Shown here: piece after piece, positions 12,690 through 23,647 of the stretch
How positions within the stretch are numbered: the first letter of the stretch is position 1
Layout of the letters: each line of letters starts with the position of its first letter
Source: Impatiens glandulifera
Taxonomy: Eukaryota > Streptophyta > Magnoliopsida > Ericales > Balsaminaceae
Length of the DNA stretch: 64,000 nucleotides
Assembly (NCBI RefSeq): GCF_907164915.1
Contig: NC_061863.1
Location: forward strand, 47,341,382 to 47,405,381
Direction: 5' to 3'
Notes under the pieces: model-generated
Databases searched by the model: none
The model's input: the letters and a program-made list of their open reading frames with translations, nothing else
What the model was told of the DNA's origin: nothing
Translations under genes and position numbers: made by a program

Positions 12690-12818
12690 CCCTTATGGAT
12701 ATTAGATTTAGGCGCATCTCATCACATGTCTCCTAATATTAACTCATTTGTGTCAGTTAATTATGTTCTATCATTTTCCGTCATGACTGTCGATGATACT
12801 CCAATTCTATTGCCATAA
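12690..12818 (+). pseudogene. copia aspartic protease remnant
   Basis: The frame reads WILDLGASHHMSPN. The usual catalytic DSGA is changed to DLGA, so the Ser next to the catalytic Asp is lost. A stop follows soon after VDDTPILLP. The position between gag and integrase is as expected for copia. Confidence 0.8.
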
Positions 12819-13084
12819 TTTGATTATGTACATACATCTTGTTTATCTCTCCCACATGCTACTATATTCTCCGTATTTCTGTAAACCTTATATCTGTTAG
12901 TCAATTGTGTGATTATGGTCTCACAATTTTGTTTACTTCTCCATTTGTTGTGTTAAGGATCCGCGATCGCAGAAGTTGATTAGGACATGCCGTAGGAAAT
13001 GAGGACTTTATGTTTTGGATGAACTTAAAGTATTAGATGTTGCTGCCTCAAACATTGATTTTTCATAATTTTGTTTAAATCGTT

Positions 13085-13893
13085 CATCTTCATAATTTTA
13101 CCGTTCACATTCTCCTTTGGGGCATGTTTCCGGATCTCATTTAAAGTTTTTAGTGTCTATTCGAGTTTTGGGTTGTTTAGAAAGTCATGACATTTTTTAT
13201 TGTAGTGGTTATAAATTGACTAAATTTTCAGCATTGCATTTTTATAAAAATATTTATTTTCTATTGATCCATTTGATCTCGGGCATTATGATGTGTGGGT
13301 ACCTTATCCTATTTTCTCTAAAGGAGATTCTCGATATTATGTTTTATTTATTGATAACTTCACTCGTTCTACTTGGATTTATCTTATGAAACGCAAATCT
13401 GAATTTTTTTCTATAGTCACCAATTTTCGAGCTCTTGTGAGAACCCAACATTCTTCAGTCATTAATTTTTTAGGTGTGATTTGGGGGATGAGTACACTTT
13501 TAATGATTTTCTCTCAATTACTTGACTCTAATGATATCATTCACCAAACCTCATGTACCGACACTCCTTAACAAAATGGTATGGTTGAAAAAATATCGTC
13601 ATTTTGTTGAAACAACTCGTTCTTTAATGCTATCAACCAAGGTTTCTAGTGTGTTTTGGGGGGAAACACTTCTTACCGTTGCTCATGTGATCAATAGAAT
13701 CTCAATATCTCATAATTCAGGTTTGTCCTCTTTTGAAAATTTATATGGTCATTCACATGATTATTCTTCATTGCATATTTTCGGTTGTATTTGTTTTGTC
13801 ATTCGACCACATGTTGAGCGTAATAAGTTGTTTCCCCGGTCTGCCTTATGTGTTATTCTGAGTTATGGTCTTGGTCAAAATGAATATCGTTAG
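13085..13893 (+). pseudogene. copia integrase remnant
   Basis: GAG-pre-like LGHVSGSHLKFL near 13115 is followed by the integrase core: VWVPYPIFSKGDSRYYVLFI (13290-13350), NFTRSTWIYLMKRKSEF, then after frame breaks VEKKYRHFVETTRSLMLS and the ENLYGHSHDYSSLHIFGCIC region near 13740-13795. Catalytic acidic residues are only partly traceable and frame changes break the chain. Confidence 0.8.
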
Positions 13894-14279
13894 TTTGATT
13901 CATTTAGTCAAAAGTTATATGTCTCGTGTCATGTTGTGTTTTTAGAGCACATTTCATTCTTCTTTGTTCCTATTAGTTCACATCATATGACTCAAATAGA
14001 TCTAGTTCGTATTGATCTCTTTGAAACTGAGCCCGATGAAGATCTATCTGATACTTTGGTTCACGATACATCCACCTCCTATGTCCCTACTCATATGACC
14101 ACCCAATTTCCGGATGAGACTGTGAATCCTCCTCCTCGTCACTCCACTCACATTCGCAAGTCTACTAAACTTCCAGATAATGAATATTCTTCTTATTCTA
14201 CTTCATTTGCTTCTTTTGTCACTTTTTTTCATCATTTTGTTGAGCCTTCATCCTATAGAGAGGTAGTTCGTGATCCCAT

Positions 14280-14760
14280 TTGGTAGTCTTCTATGGCTGA
14301 TGAACTTACTATTTTATATCAAACTCATACATAGGATTTGGTTTTACTACCGTCTGAAAAACATGTCATTATCTATCGTTGAGTCTACAAGATTAAAACA
14401 AAATCAGATGGTTCCATTGAGCGATACAAAGCTTGACTTGTTGCTAAAGGTTATTCTCAAGAGTATGGCATGGATTATAAGGTTGCTCCTATTGCGAAAA
14501 TGACGATTGTTCGCACTTTGATTGTTGTTGCTTCAGTTTGTCAATGGAAAATCTTTCAAATGGATTGAATAATGATTTCTTTAATGGTCGCCTTCATGAA
14601 GAGGTTTATATGATGCCTCCCCCGGGTGTTCCTCATCAGCTTGACGAAGTTTGCAAGCTTCACAAAACTCTTTATGGTCTCAAACAAACACCATGTGCCT
14701 GATTTGAAAAATTCTCTATGGTGATCACTTCACCTGACTTTCTTCTTAGTCACTAGTACC
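14280..14760 (+). pseudogene. copia reverse transcriptase remnant (N-terminal part)
   Basis: Traces such as KLDLLLKVILKSMAWI (usual copia KARLVAKGYSQ..G.DY region), [27 protein letters not shown] and [14 protein letters not shown] are in order but in different frames and with stops. The YVDD active-site region is not present; the match ends near 14760. Confidence 0.85.
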
Positions 14761-14782
14761 TTACTCGTTGGGTAGTAAAATA

Positions 14783-15150
14783 TGTTGGAATTATTTCCAA
14801 TATTTGAGTACATATATTATTTAATAATTGTATATTAGTTATTATCATAATAAAGATTAAAGGCCAATTAAAGTGATCTATTAAAGTATAAATGTTATGA
14901 ATTTATTTAGAAATCTATAATAATATAATAAATATGAGAATATATTTGAGTAGAAACAGAAATACCATTTATTATTTAGTTGATGGGCCGAATAATTATT
15001 AAAGTATACATGTTATAGTTTATTTAGACATCTATAATAAATTTGGGAATATATTAGTGTAGAAACATAAATACCATCTATTATTTCGTTGATGGGCCGA
15101 ATAATAAATGAGTATATTAGGCTAGGTTCATATAGACAACCTACCTATTA
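14783..15150. repeat. Repeat with a ~115-bp imperfect tandem duplication; possible solo LTR
   Basis: The segment starts tgttggaatt with an inverted repeat ttggaa-ttat-ttccaa, as LTRs often begin with TG. Inside, about 14880-14997 and 14998-15105 are two copies of one unit, both ending in 'ttgatgggccgaataa'. No matching right end in CA or target duplication could be fixed, so a solo LTR is only a suggestion. Confidence 0.45.
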
Positions 15151-15166
15151 TGTTTCTCTCACATTA

Positions 15167-15989
15167 CACCCTGTCAAAAATGCGAGTTAACTCGTAAACT
15201 CGTTCGAGTTTGCGAGTTGACCTAACAAAAACGAGTTACGAATCAAATAAACTCGTTTTTAAACAAAATCGTAGTTAAATCACGATTTAACTCATTGAAA
15301 TCGATAAATGCGGTAAAATCAGTATAAACAGATGATTTTATCTTAAAAATTTCTTTCCCGGTCTTTGGTCCGTAGATTTATAAACGAGAGTAAAGAAGTC
15401 TTGTGAAAGTCGTAAAAGATGACAATGTGAATGGATCGAAGAGAAGATCTATGAAGAAGGAGACTATTGAGAGTAAGATTTGAGAAAAATGTCTTTGAAA
15501 AAGAGCCGCCCCATTGATGGAGAGAATAAAGAGGGAGAGAATGGAAATACAAAAGATGAATAATTAGGGTTTCTTAAATTAAAATATCACGGTTCACAAT
15601 AAATAAATAATAATATAATACAGATTTATTTTTCTAAATTTTATTAATATTTATTATTTTAATATATATATATATATATCCGTAAACAATAATATATTTT
15701 TTTAATTTAATAAATATTTTTTTATCTTTAATTTATATATATAAACAATTTAGTAATAAAAATTTTATATAAAATTTTAAGCGAAAGATTTAAGTATATA
15801 ATATGTTTATATAGGATAGTTATAAGTGAAAGAATTATAAATTTGTTAAATATTTTAGAGTTTATTTATTTTTTATTTAATAATTAAAATAAGTTTTAAG
15901 TAAACTCTTACTATTTAATGTAAAATCTAGATTTTACGAGTTTACATATGTAAAACGATTTTACGTAAACTCTCGATTTTAACCGCCTT
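15167..15989. mobile_element. Possible non-autonomous hAT-like element
   Basis: The left end (gtcaaaaatgcgagttaac) and the reverse complement of the right end (gttaaaatcgagagtttacg) are similar, and cgagtt/aactcg motifs cluster near both ends, as in hAT sub-terminal regions. No transposase frame is seen and no clear 8-bp target duplication is present. Confidence 0.35.
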
Positions 15990-16119
15990 GAATTAGACAT
16001 TAAGATCAGGTCCAAATCTAGAACAAGAAGATCAAAGATTAAGAGAAGATCCGAAGAATAATGAAGAACGATTTAATGAACCGTTCTTCGTTACAGATTC
16101 AAGTACGTTTTTGCAACTT

Positions 16120-17680
16120 ATATTTATCTTAATTTATTGACAGATACACATCATATTAGTTATATTAATTAAGATTTAAAATAGTTAGTTAAAATAGTAA
16201 GAGTTGTTGTTTGAGAAACCAAAATTGACCATCTTAACTTGAAGGAAAAAATAGCACATTTAAATAACATTTTTAAATCTCATGACAGTTTTAAGCTTTT
16301 AAATAATAATATTAAATTTCAATAATTAAGTATGTTGTTATATGCATTTATATTTAATAAATAATTATATAGATTATAAAATAATTAATACATATAAAAT
16401 TATTAATATATATAATTATTTATTAAAAATAATTCATATAAAAATGAAGGGAGATAAATAATCAAACAACTTTATTTATTTTTATTTAATTATATCGCCT
16501 ATAATATATCAATAAAAATTATTAATACAAGTAAAATTATTAATATATTTATAATTATTTATTTAAAAAGTTATTAAGGGAAACAAATAATCAAACAAAA
16601 TATAATTATTTTTATTTAAATATACTATAAATTAAATTTTAAATATGTATATATATATATATTTAATATATAATTATATAGATTATAATATTATTAATAT
16701 ATATTATATAATTATTTATTACAAAATTATAAAGTATAATTAAAAGTAAAAAAGACTTTTCACATTCATAATTAATATGTATTATTTATTATTTAAAATT
16801 AATATGTATTATTTATTATTTTAAATATATAATTAAAAAAAAGACTTTTTTTATAACTTATACCCACTCATTAACTTATAATTGAGTTTATATTTAAATG
16901 AATCTAACTCGGTTCATTTGGTCTAATATAAAGATCAAAATCACTCCTATCGACCGCTAATTTAAAATTAAGCATTATTGTATGTATATAGATAACAAAA
17001 TGATTTTTTTGTCTCTCATCATTCTTCATACTCAACCTTTAATTTTTTAAACTTTCATTCAAATTTTTCTCTATTTTAATATTAACAAAGTTGTTATTTT
17101 TTTTTTAAAATCTACAATGTAAATTGGAGGTAAGTAATATTTTCATTTGTTTGGTAACATTTTAATATTACTAATTTTAAATTTTTTTATTAAAGTTATG
17201 TCTATTCTTCTTCAATATCTAAAATTTCTTGTTGTAAGTTTTTAATTGGGTAATGGGGTATCCATCGGGAATATGATAGAAAAAGAGATACCCGTTAGGG
17301 TTGGGGTCGGGTAGTAAAATGAAAATCCGATTTGGGGATGGGTACTTCACTACCCGGCCTATAGGGTACCTATTGTCATCCTTAGTTTTGGACGTATTTT
17401 GTTTTTTTAAATTGAGTATTATTTTCGAGATTTACGCATTCTTATTTGTCAAAATTGGTTTGGGCGACTTAATAAACGTGTAATACGAGGAAAAATTTGA
17501 GAAAATTTGAATAGAGATAGTGTATTTTTCATTCAAAAAAATTTATAACGGATATAACTTTGTGTATGATCTACCAATTTGAACGTATTGTGTTTTAAAT
17601 TGAGTTTTTTTCGAGATACATACGTTTAAAAGTGCTAAATACTGTTTGAATATTTTAAAAAAGATGTAATGTGTAAGAAT
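16120..17680. repeat. Segmental duplication, copy 1
   Basis: An AT-rich segment that recurs, interrupted, at 20900-21145 and 23648-25010. Shared landmarks in the same order: 'gagttgttgttt', 'aaatctcatga', 'tcaaacaactttatttattt', 'gaaaaagagata', 'gttggggtcgggtagtaaaa', 'gatgggtacttcactaccc', 'tagttttggacgta'. No coding potential. This copy lacks the MITE that sits in copy 2. Confidence 0.8.
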
Positions 17681-20190
17681 AATTGAAAATTCGAAAAAAA
17701 ATTATTATATTTTTATAAATAAATTAATTAATTAAGAAAAATAAAATATTATGTGAAAGTTAAAGTAAGGAAACAAACATTCACTCGTTTCTGTAAAAAT
17801 TTTAAATAATTAAAATTATGATAGTTGTAATAAATATTACGTAATTCAAAATTCGATCCTATTTAATAAATTACTCAAGTTCGAGTCCCAAATAATAATT
17901 GGTCCATTCAAAATTTCTCAAATTGATTTTCTACACCGTCTTTTATTTAAAAATATTATGTAAAATATTTTGACAAAGGCTCGTTTGGTATTTATTTTTT
18001 AACCCTAATATTTTTAAAAATGACTGATATTTTTCAAGTATTTCCTCCCTAGTAATCATCAGCAACATGTACTATTATCTTAAATATTGTTATTTCAATA
18101 TTTTAAATAACGATTAAAACCTAAAAGCATGACTAGGACCGGAAAAATAATCGGTTAAAACTCAAACGTTATACAACAAATTTTCAAAAGCCAACTTTAT
18201 AAGTAGAGACCGTTTTTAAAACAAGTACGGAAGATAAAGTGCGACAACCCTTTCCCGAATATCACTAAACTACGAACTAAAAAAAACTCTGGTCAGTACG
18301 TTTGTATATACGTATGCCAACCATTATTGATTTTCAAAAATCAATTGACGACTCTCTTTCAAAATAAATAATCTTTTAAATTAATTATGTTTAATTCATT
18401 TAAACTAAAAGATTTTTAAAAATCAAACTGTAATTTAATTATAATAGATCTCTTAATTATTTAAAATTGAACCCCGAAATTAATTATTTTTAATTAATTT
18501 TAAAAGTTTTCAGCAATCAATGAAATTTTTAAAAAAATAATGTTTTATTTTAAAAGAAAATTTCTGACACGTAAACCAATGTTAAATTTCTCGAACCTCA
18601 AGTTTTTCACGGAAACCGACGCAAGGGGTTTTTCAGGGGTTACAGGTATTATACTTACTATACATTTAATTAAGTTTTAAATATTTCACTATACATTATT
18701 TTGTTTGAAATTACTCTGTCTACATTTAATTTTGTTTGAATTGCTTTTTATACATTTATTTTTGTTTGAAATAGATAGTCTCGTTTCAAATAATACAAAA
18801 TGAAGAACTTAACTTCAAGTATGAACAATTTTAAATGTTATGGTCAAAATTTAAACCATATTCATAACTAATTTAAAACCATCTATAACCTAAAGTTGTA
18901 ACTATCTTGTGTTTCTCACATTTGGATTATATCTTATTTTGACTAATAAACTCATTTCGTATTCAAATCAAATTATATTATTTCTCTCTAAGGGATAACC
19001 GTCAATTTAGTTTAAATCAATTATAGTTGGACGATTCAAGCATATTACATCTTTTGTATTACATTATCATATTTTATATTTCGTAATCTCTATCATATTA
19101 TTTACATTTTAATTATATGACTATTATTAATTTTCTTCTCCTTCAACAATATCAATATTATTTATTATTTAGTGATGATTTTGGGAATACAACACAAACA
19201 CACACTATTTAAATATAGAATAGACGAATTATGAGTAACAACTTCTTCATCGTCTTAGTCTGTAACATCGTTGTCTAGAAATAGAACAGAGTGATTGCGT
19301 CGCCGTTTAAAAATGGAGTTGAAGAAGTCATCTCAAGACGAAGATAAAAGCTTTACCCGCAGTATGAAATAAAAAAAGGACATATTTTAAACACAAATTG
19401 ACAGTTTTATAATATTAAAGATATAAATTTAAAAATAAATGTATAAGAAACCATTTATAAAATATAAATGAAAATAAATAATTTAAAATAAGATAATGTA
19501 CAAGGAGAAACACTACCAATTACTCCTTCAATAAATATTTAATATGCATGAGAGAGTAGAGGATGAGTACCTGATAATTGGGTTGCTTAAGAGAAAATAA
19601 TTAAATGTATTCTTACTTTTTAATTCAGTACTTATATTTAAGGTATTATTAAATAAATAATTAAATTTGGGGATTAAACCTAATTCACTAGGTAGGTGAA
19701 AATAATTTTAACTAAGGGGAAGATATTTAAATTAAGGTCCAATACATTCCAGTTTACAAACTAAAAAAAAATCTAAACATCAACCTGGTTCAAATAGTTA
19801 ATAAATATTAAAATTAACATTATGCCATAATTGCATTCTTAAATAACATTAAGCATTGTTTGGAGTGAATTGAGTAACTCTAGATCATCAATAATTCAAT
19901 AACCATTTAAAAGATGAATCTCACATGCATAAAATATTTGAATTTAATAATTTAGGTAGAAAATAAGTATGTATTAAATATGCAATTAAAAAAAATATAT
20001 TAATATTAGATATAAGTAGATATTATATATATATATATATTAAATAGTTAATTTTTAATTAATGAATAAAAAATATTTATTTATTACTTAATTAAACTAA
20101 CAAATTTTAACATTCTCTTAATATAAATAATCTTTGTTCTAACTTGTCATATAACATCAAAACATAAGCATCTCTTTCTTTTCTTTTTGT
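17680..20190. other. AT-rich intergenic region
   Basis: No gene recognised. About 18655-18775 has three imperfect tandem repeats of a ~50-bp unit containing 'tacattta..ttttgtttgaa'. The rest is poly-A/T-rich sequence and a short (TA)n tract near 20022-20041. Confidence 0.6.
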
Positions 20191-20198
20191 TTTTTCTA

Positions 20199-20526
20199 AT
20201 GGCTAAGATTGTTCTTTCATTGATCATTCTATTTGTCATTATAAACACTTATGGTATAATTAGATTACTCTTTCTCATAAATGAAAAAATATATTTAAGC
20301 AAATGAAAATTAATTAGTTAAATCTCTTTATATATTCAGGTATTTTTGTAGCAGATTCTCAATTGATACATCTGTCTAATTGATAGATCCAGTATATAAG
20401 TGTGTCTAATTAAGATGATTTATATACTATGGTATTGATTATTGTAAACAACCTGGTTTTTGTGCAAAACCACATTATTGTGTCCGCAATATAAAACATT
20501 CACTTACACCAAGAAAAACCTTATAA
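20199..20526 (+). pseudogene. Decayed cysteine-rich secreted (defensin-like) peptide gene
   Basis: Exon 1 (20199-20253) encodes a good signal peptide, MAKIVLSLIILFVI and on. A phase-1 intron with gt...cag (20254-20339) interrupts the end of the signal peptide, the layout typical of plant defensin-like/LCR genes. Exon 2 first continues in frame (GIFVADSQLIHLSN) to a stop. One base out of frame, 20398-20526 reads KCV, two stops, then YGIDYCKQPGFCAKPHYCVR: four cysteines with the spacing and the GFCAKPHYC style of a mature cysteine-rich peptide. One frameshift and two stops make it a pseudogene. The family is judged by architecture only, so the exact class is uncertain. Confidence 0.5.
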
Positions 20527-20539
20527 TACAAGAATCAGT

Positions 20540-20790
20540 CGAATATATCCTACGTACCTTTCTAGAATGTGATAATGTAAGTTTAATTTATGTTAAGGCT
20601 TCAACTTTATTAAATAAATCAATTTGATCTTTTATTTATACTATTATAAGAAAATTATATTATTATACATCATTTTGTTATATCATATTTTCCAATAAAT
20701 TTACTAATAGTTTTTATATAATATAAAAAATTCTAATATGAATTAATATCCATATCCTAACAAATTTATAGTTATAAATAATATGTTTAT
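20540..20790. repeat. Duplicated AT-rich segment X, copy 1
   Basis: This stretch, containing 'gtacctttctagaa' and 'aatttatgttaaggctt', is repeated in the same orientation at about 21146-21390. It begins inside the last codons and downstream sequence of the defensin-like pseudogene. Confidence 0.75.
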
Positions 20791-20899
20791 GTTGGTATAT
20801 CATATTCTAATATGGCACATTTTTTTTTCATGATCTTGAAAAAAAGTTCAAGTATATAACAAGATAGTAATTAATAATATAATAAATACACATCACATT

Positions 20900-21145
20900 A
20901 AATATATTATGAGTTGTTGTTTCAGAAATCAAAATTTATGAGCATTTAAATTATAATTTTAAATCTCATGAAAATTTTAAGCTTTCAACAAAATAATATA
21001 AAATTTCAATCATTAAATATATTGTTATATATATTTATATTTAATAAATAATTATATAGATTATAAAATTATTAATATATAATTATTTATTAAAAATCAT
21101 AAAAAGGAAAAGAGATAAATAATCAAACAACTTTATTTATTTTTA
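20900..21145. repeat. Segmental duplication, copy 2, left part
   Basis: Matches 16200-16490 (landmarks gagttgttgttt, aaatctcatga, tcaaacaactttatttattt). The match stops at about 21145 and resumes at 23648, where the tcaaacaactttatttattt landmark is present a second time. Confidence 0.7.
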
Positions 21146-21400
21146 TTTAAATATATCGTATGTACCTTTCTAGAACGTGACAATGTAAGTTTAATTTATG
21201 TTAAGGCTTTAACTTTATCAAATAAATCAATTTGATCTTTTATTTATACTATTATAAAGCAAATTATATTACTATACATCATTTTGTTATATCATATTTT
21301 TCAATAAATTTGCTAATACAGAATAATCTTGTTTTTACATAATATAGAAAATTCTAATATGAAATATCCTAACAAATTTATAATTATAAATAGAATAATG
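21146..21400. repeat. Duplicated AT-rich segment X, copy 2
   Basis: Same orientation as 20540-20790 with about 10 per cent differences; it sits at the left side of the inserted block that splits segmental copy 2. Confidence 0.75.
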
Positions 21401-21527
21401 ATTTGGGGCCGAGGGTAGGGCTCAGATCATAAAGCTAATCTAAGTGGCATTGCCACGCTGGATTTTTTCAATTTAAAAAAAAATAGCTTTAATCTGTGAC
21501 TCTTCGTCTTCCCTAGATTGAATTATA

Positions 21528-21668
21528 TTGCTTCTCTCTCATTACTCTCTCTTCTTGCTCCCTCTTGTGTAAACCCTAGTCGAGTCGTCAGTCTAACCAT
21601 TGCTTCTCTCTCATTACTCTCTTTTCTCGCTCCCTCTTGTGCAAAACCCTAGTCGAGCCGTGAGGTAT
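21528..21668 (+). repeat. ~70-bp tandem duplication in the transposon gene leader
   Basis: Two back-to-back copies of a C/T-rich leader unit beginning 'ttgcttctctctcattactc' and ending 'accctagtcgag', with few differences. Confidence 0.85.
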
Positions 21669-21852
21669 TTTCTGTCTCGCTGTGGAAGCGCTCAACTCTT
21701 TCCATCAATCTCTTCTTACCGCCACTTGTTATCCATCTCGCCGTGGAAGCCCCTCGCCTCCTAATATTTCCCCCACCTCACCTTCTCTTGTATTCTCACT
21801 GTACGTATTCTCCAATATCAAATCGCTTCTTGCTATCTATTCTCTAAGATCT

Positions 21853-21995
21853 ATGGATTCTTCTACCGATATTAACATCTCATCTACCGTCCCACTTAAT
21901 TCCAACATTGTTCTATTTGATGGAACCACTGTTGTAACGACTCTGAATGCACAAAAGAGGAAGACCAACGATGTTGACAACCAAGATTTTGGAAG
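21853..21995 (+). pseudogene. First coding exon of the Ulp1-transposon gene
   Basis: ATG at 21853 opens MDSSTDINISSTVPLNSN and continues to QKRKTNDVDNQDFGR, ending at a good donor (aag|gtaag). The KRK run suggests a nuclear localisation signal. The central part of the expected protein is missing from this locus. Confidence 0.45.
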
Positions 21996-22029
21996 GTAAG
22001 TTATCTTTTGCGTGTTATATTTCGTAATA

Positions 22030-22450
22030 ACTAGTTATATTGAGCGTAAAATATAGTTATATGAAGCGTACTAAGTAGTTATATGAAGCGTAATTAGTAG
22101 TTATATGAAGCGTAATAAGTGGTTGTATGGAGTATAATATGTAGTTGTATGGATCATAATAGGTAGTTGTATGGAGCATAATAAGTAGATATATGGATCG
22201 TAATAAATAGTTATATGGTAGATATATGATGCTTATGTTGTATATATGTGGAGCTTTAGTGGTAGATATATGAAGCTTAAGTGGTAGATATATGGAGCTT
22301 TAGTGGTAGATATATGGAGCATAATTAGTAGATATATGAAGAAGTGGTAGATATATGGAGCTTATGTGGTAGATATATGGAGCTTAAGTGGTAGATATAT
22401 AATGCTTATGTTGTATATATATATATATATGGAGCTTAAGTGATAGATAT
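22030..22450 (+). repeat. Minisatellite, ~22-24-bp unit (gtagatatatggagcttaa type)
   Basis: Some 17-19 imperfect tandem copies of a unit like 'agtggtagatatatggagctt'. The left part uses 'agttatatgaagcgtaat' variants and the right part 'agatatatggagctt' variants, so the array changes gradually in sequence. It lies in an intron of the transposon gene. Confidence 0.9.
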
Positions 22451-22499
22451 CTTGTGTGTATTATTTAGTTATATTTTTTTGTTTGCGTGCAGATTTTTT

Positions 22500-22970
22500 T
22501 TCCGATTGCTAGACTTAATCATTTTTACGTCGTTGTTTTCAACCTCATTCGAGGCAATAGGAATTGTAAATAAAAAGTGGAAATCATAGACAATCGGTGT
22601 CTCCCAAAAGGTATAAAATTTGAAGATAAGTACAAAAAACTTGACCTCATTATCGAGCGGTTTGCTCACTTTATTCGTTCAAAGGGGTGTACTAATGCCG
22701 ACATTCTCCCTACATTGAAGTCTGCATTGTTGAAATTGAAGTGACAGGATACTATAAACGCAACTGATTGTGAAATTTTACCATGAGGCACATGGAAACT
22801 TACCATGGCGAATTGAAAAAAATGGAATTTATGGGAGAATTCGAAAGATGCTGCTGATAATATGCATGGGTTGAGGATTCATTACATCACCAAATTGTTA
22901 AAATCTCGCATCAACACTACGACAATGAACGAGCCATTTTGAATTTATACCTTCCAAATCCTAGTTAAAT
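22500..22970 (+). pseudogene. Ulp1/C48 cysteine protease C-terminal remnant
   Basis: Pieces in different frames: KFEDKYKKLDLIIERFAHF, then QDTINATDCEIL (22745-22780), which fits the oxyanion-hole Gln and catalytic Cys signature Q..N..DCG with G changed to E, then in another frame MRHMETYHGELKK (22783-22821), the usual continuation in plant transposon Ulp1 proteins, then LRIHYITKLLKSRINT. At least one frameshift and one stop lie in the core, so it is inactive. Confidence 0.65.
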
Positions 22971-23084
22971 TGTTTAAAATATTTATGCTCAGTAAAACTA
23001 AAAGAAACTTAATATAATGTTGAATTATGTTCTATAGTTTATTGTTTGTGGTATTATAGTAAGATCATTTATTTGATATCTATA

Positions 23085-23550
23085 TAATGAGGCAATCAAC
23101 TCAATATAACGAAGCAACAAGTACAATATAACGAGTCAATGATCTCAATATAACTAAGCAACAAGTACAATATAACGAGTGAATTAGCTAAATATAATGA
23201 GATAATACATCAATATAACTAGGCAATGAGCTCTATATAACGAGTCAATGATCTCAATATAACGCTGAAATAAGCTCAATATAACTGCTATAACATAAAC
23301 ACATGATAACATAACTACAATAATGTGGTAAAAGAGAATTGAGTGGAGACTATTGTTTGTGGTATAGTAGCTGGGTCATTGAATTGTTGCGCATTTGTTG
23401 GTTCATCCCGTATTTTCTTCTATAACAAAATTTAACAAGGCAATTAGCTAAATATATTACATCAATATAACTAGGCAATGAGCTCTATATAACGAGTAAA
23501 TGAGCTCAATATAACAAATCAACTAACACAATATAACGAGTCAATGAGGT
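23085..23550 (+). repeat. Second minisatellite, ~23-bp unit (tcaatataacgag type)
   Basis: About 12-15 imperfect copies of a unit like 'caatgagctcaatataacgag', with interruptions around 23290-23450. Its sequence differs from the first minisatellite. Confidence 0.85.
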
Positions 23551-23647
23551 AAAACTAACATTTGTTGAATGTTTGGACCTATTAATTACTTTTTATACGA
23601 CATATAAGTTTTGTTTCGTTGGTGGCCTACTTTTTCGTCGGAGGACC

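Larger units (their letters stand above)
11290..14780 (+). mobile_element. Decayed Ty1/copia LTR retrotransposon
   Basis: A left LTR tail appears to end at CA 11434-11435, followed at once by a primer-binding site tggtatcaaa (11436-11445), complementary to initiator Met-tRNA apart from decay. Downstream, in + order, come gag, protease, GAG-pre/integrase and reverse transcriptase traces, the order Pr-INT-RT that separates copia from gypsy. The frame is broken by many stops and shifts, and RNase H and a right LTR were not found. The element ends in RT where a different repeat begins near 14783. It is non-functional. Confidence 0.85.
21400..23647 (+). mobile_element. Decayed DNA transposon carrying a Ulp1-type protease gene
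   Basis: The block splits a segmentally duplicated sequence, so it is an insertion. It has a leader with a tandem duplication, a first coding exon (ATG at 21853, donor after 21995), a minisatellite in the intron, a Ulp1/C48-protease-like C-terminal remnant (22500-22970) and a second minisatellite (23085-23550). Ulp1-like genes are carried by plant Mutator-like (KI-MULE) and some CACTA elements. Terminal inverted repeats are not evident, so the superfamily is open. Confidence 0.55.

Noticed and set aside
22030..22450. CRISPR-like array
   Set aside because: Units are contiguous with no spacers, in a plant transposon intron; it is a minisatellite.
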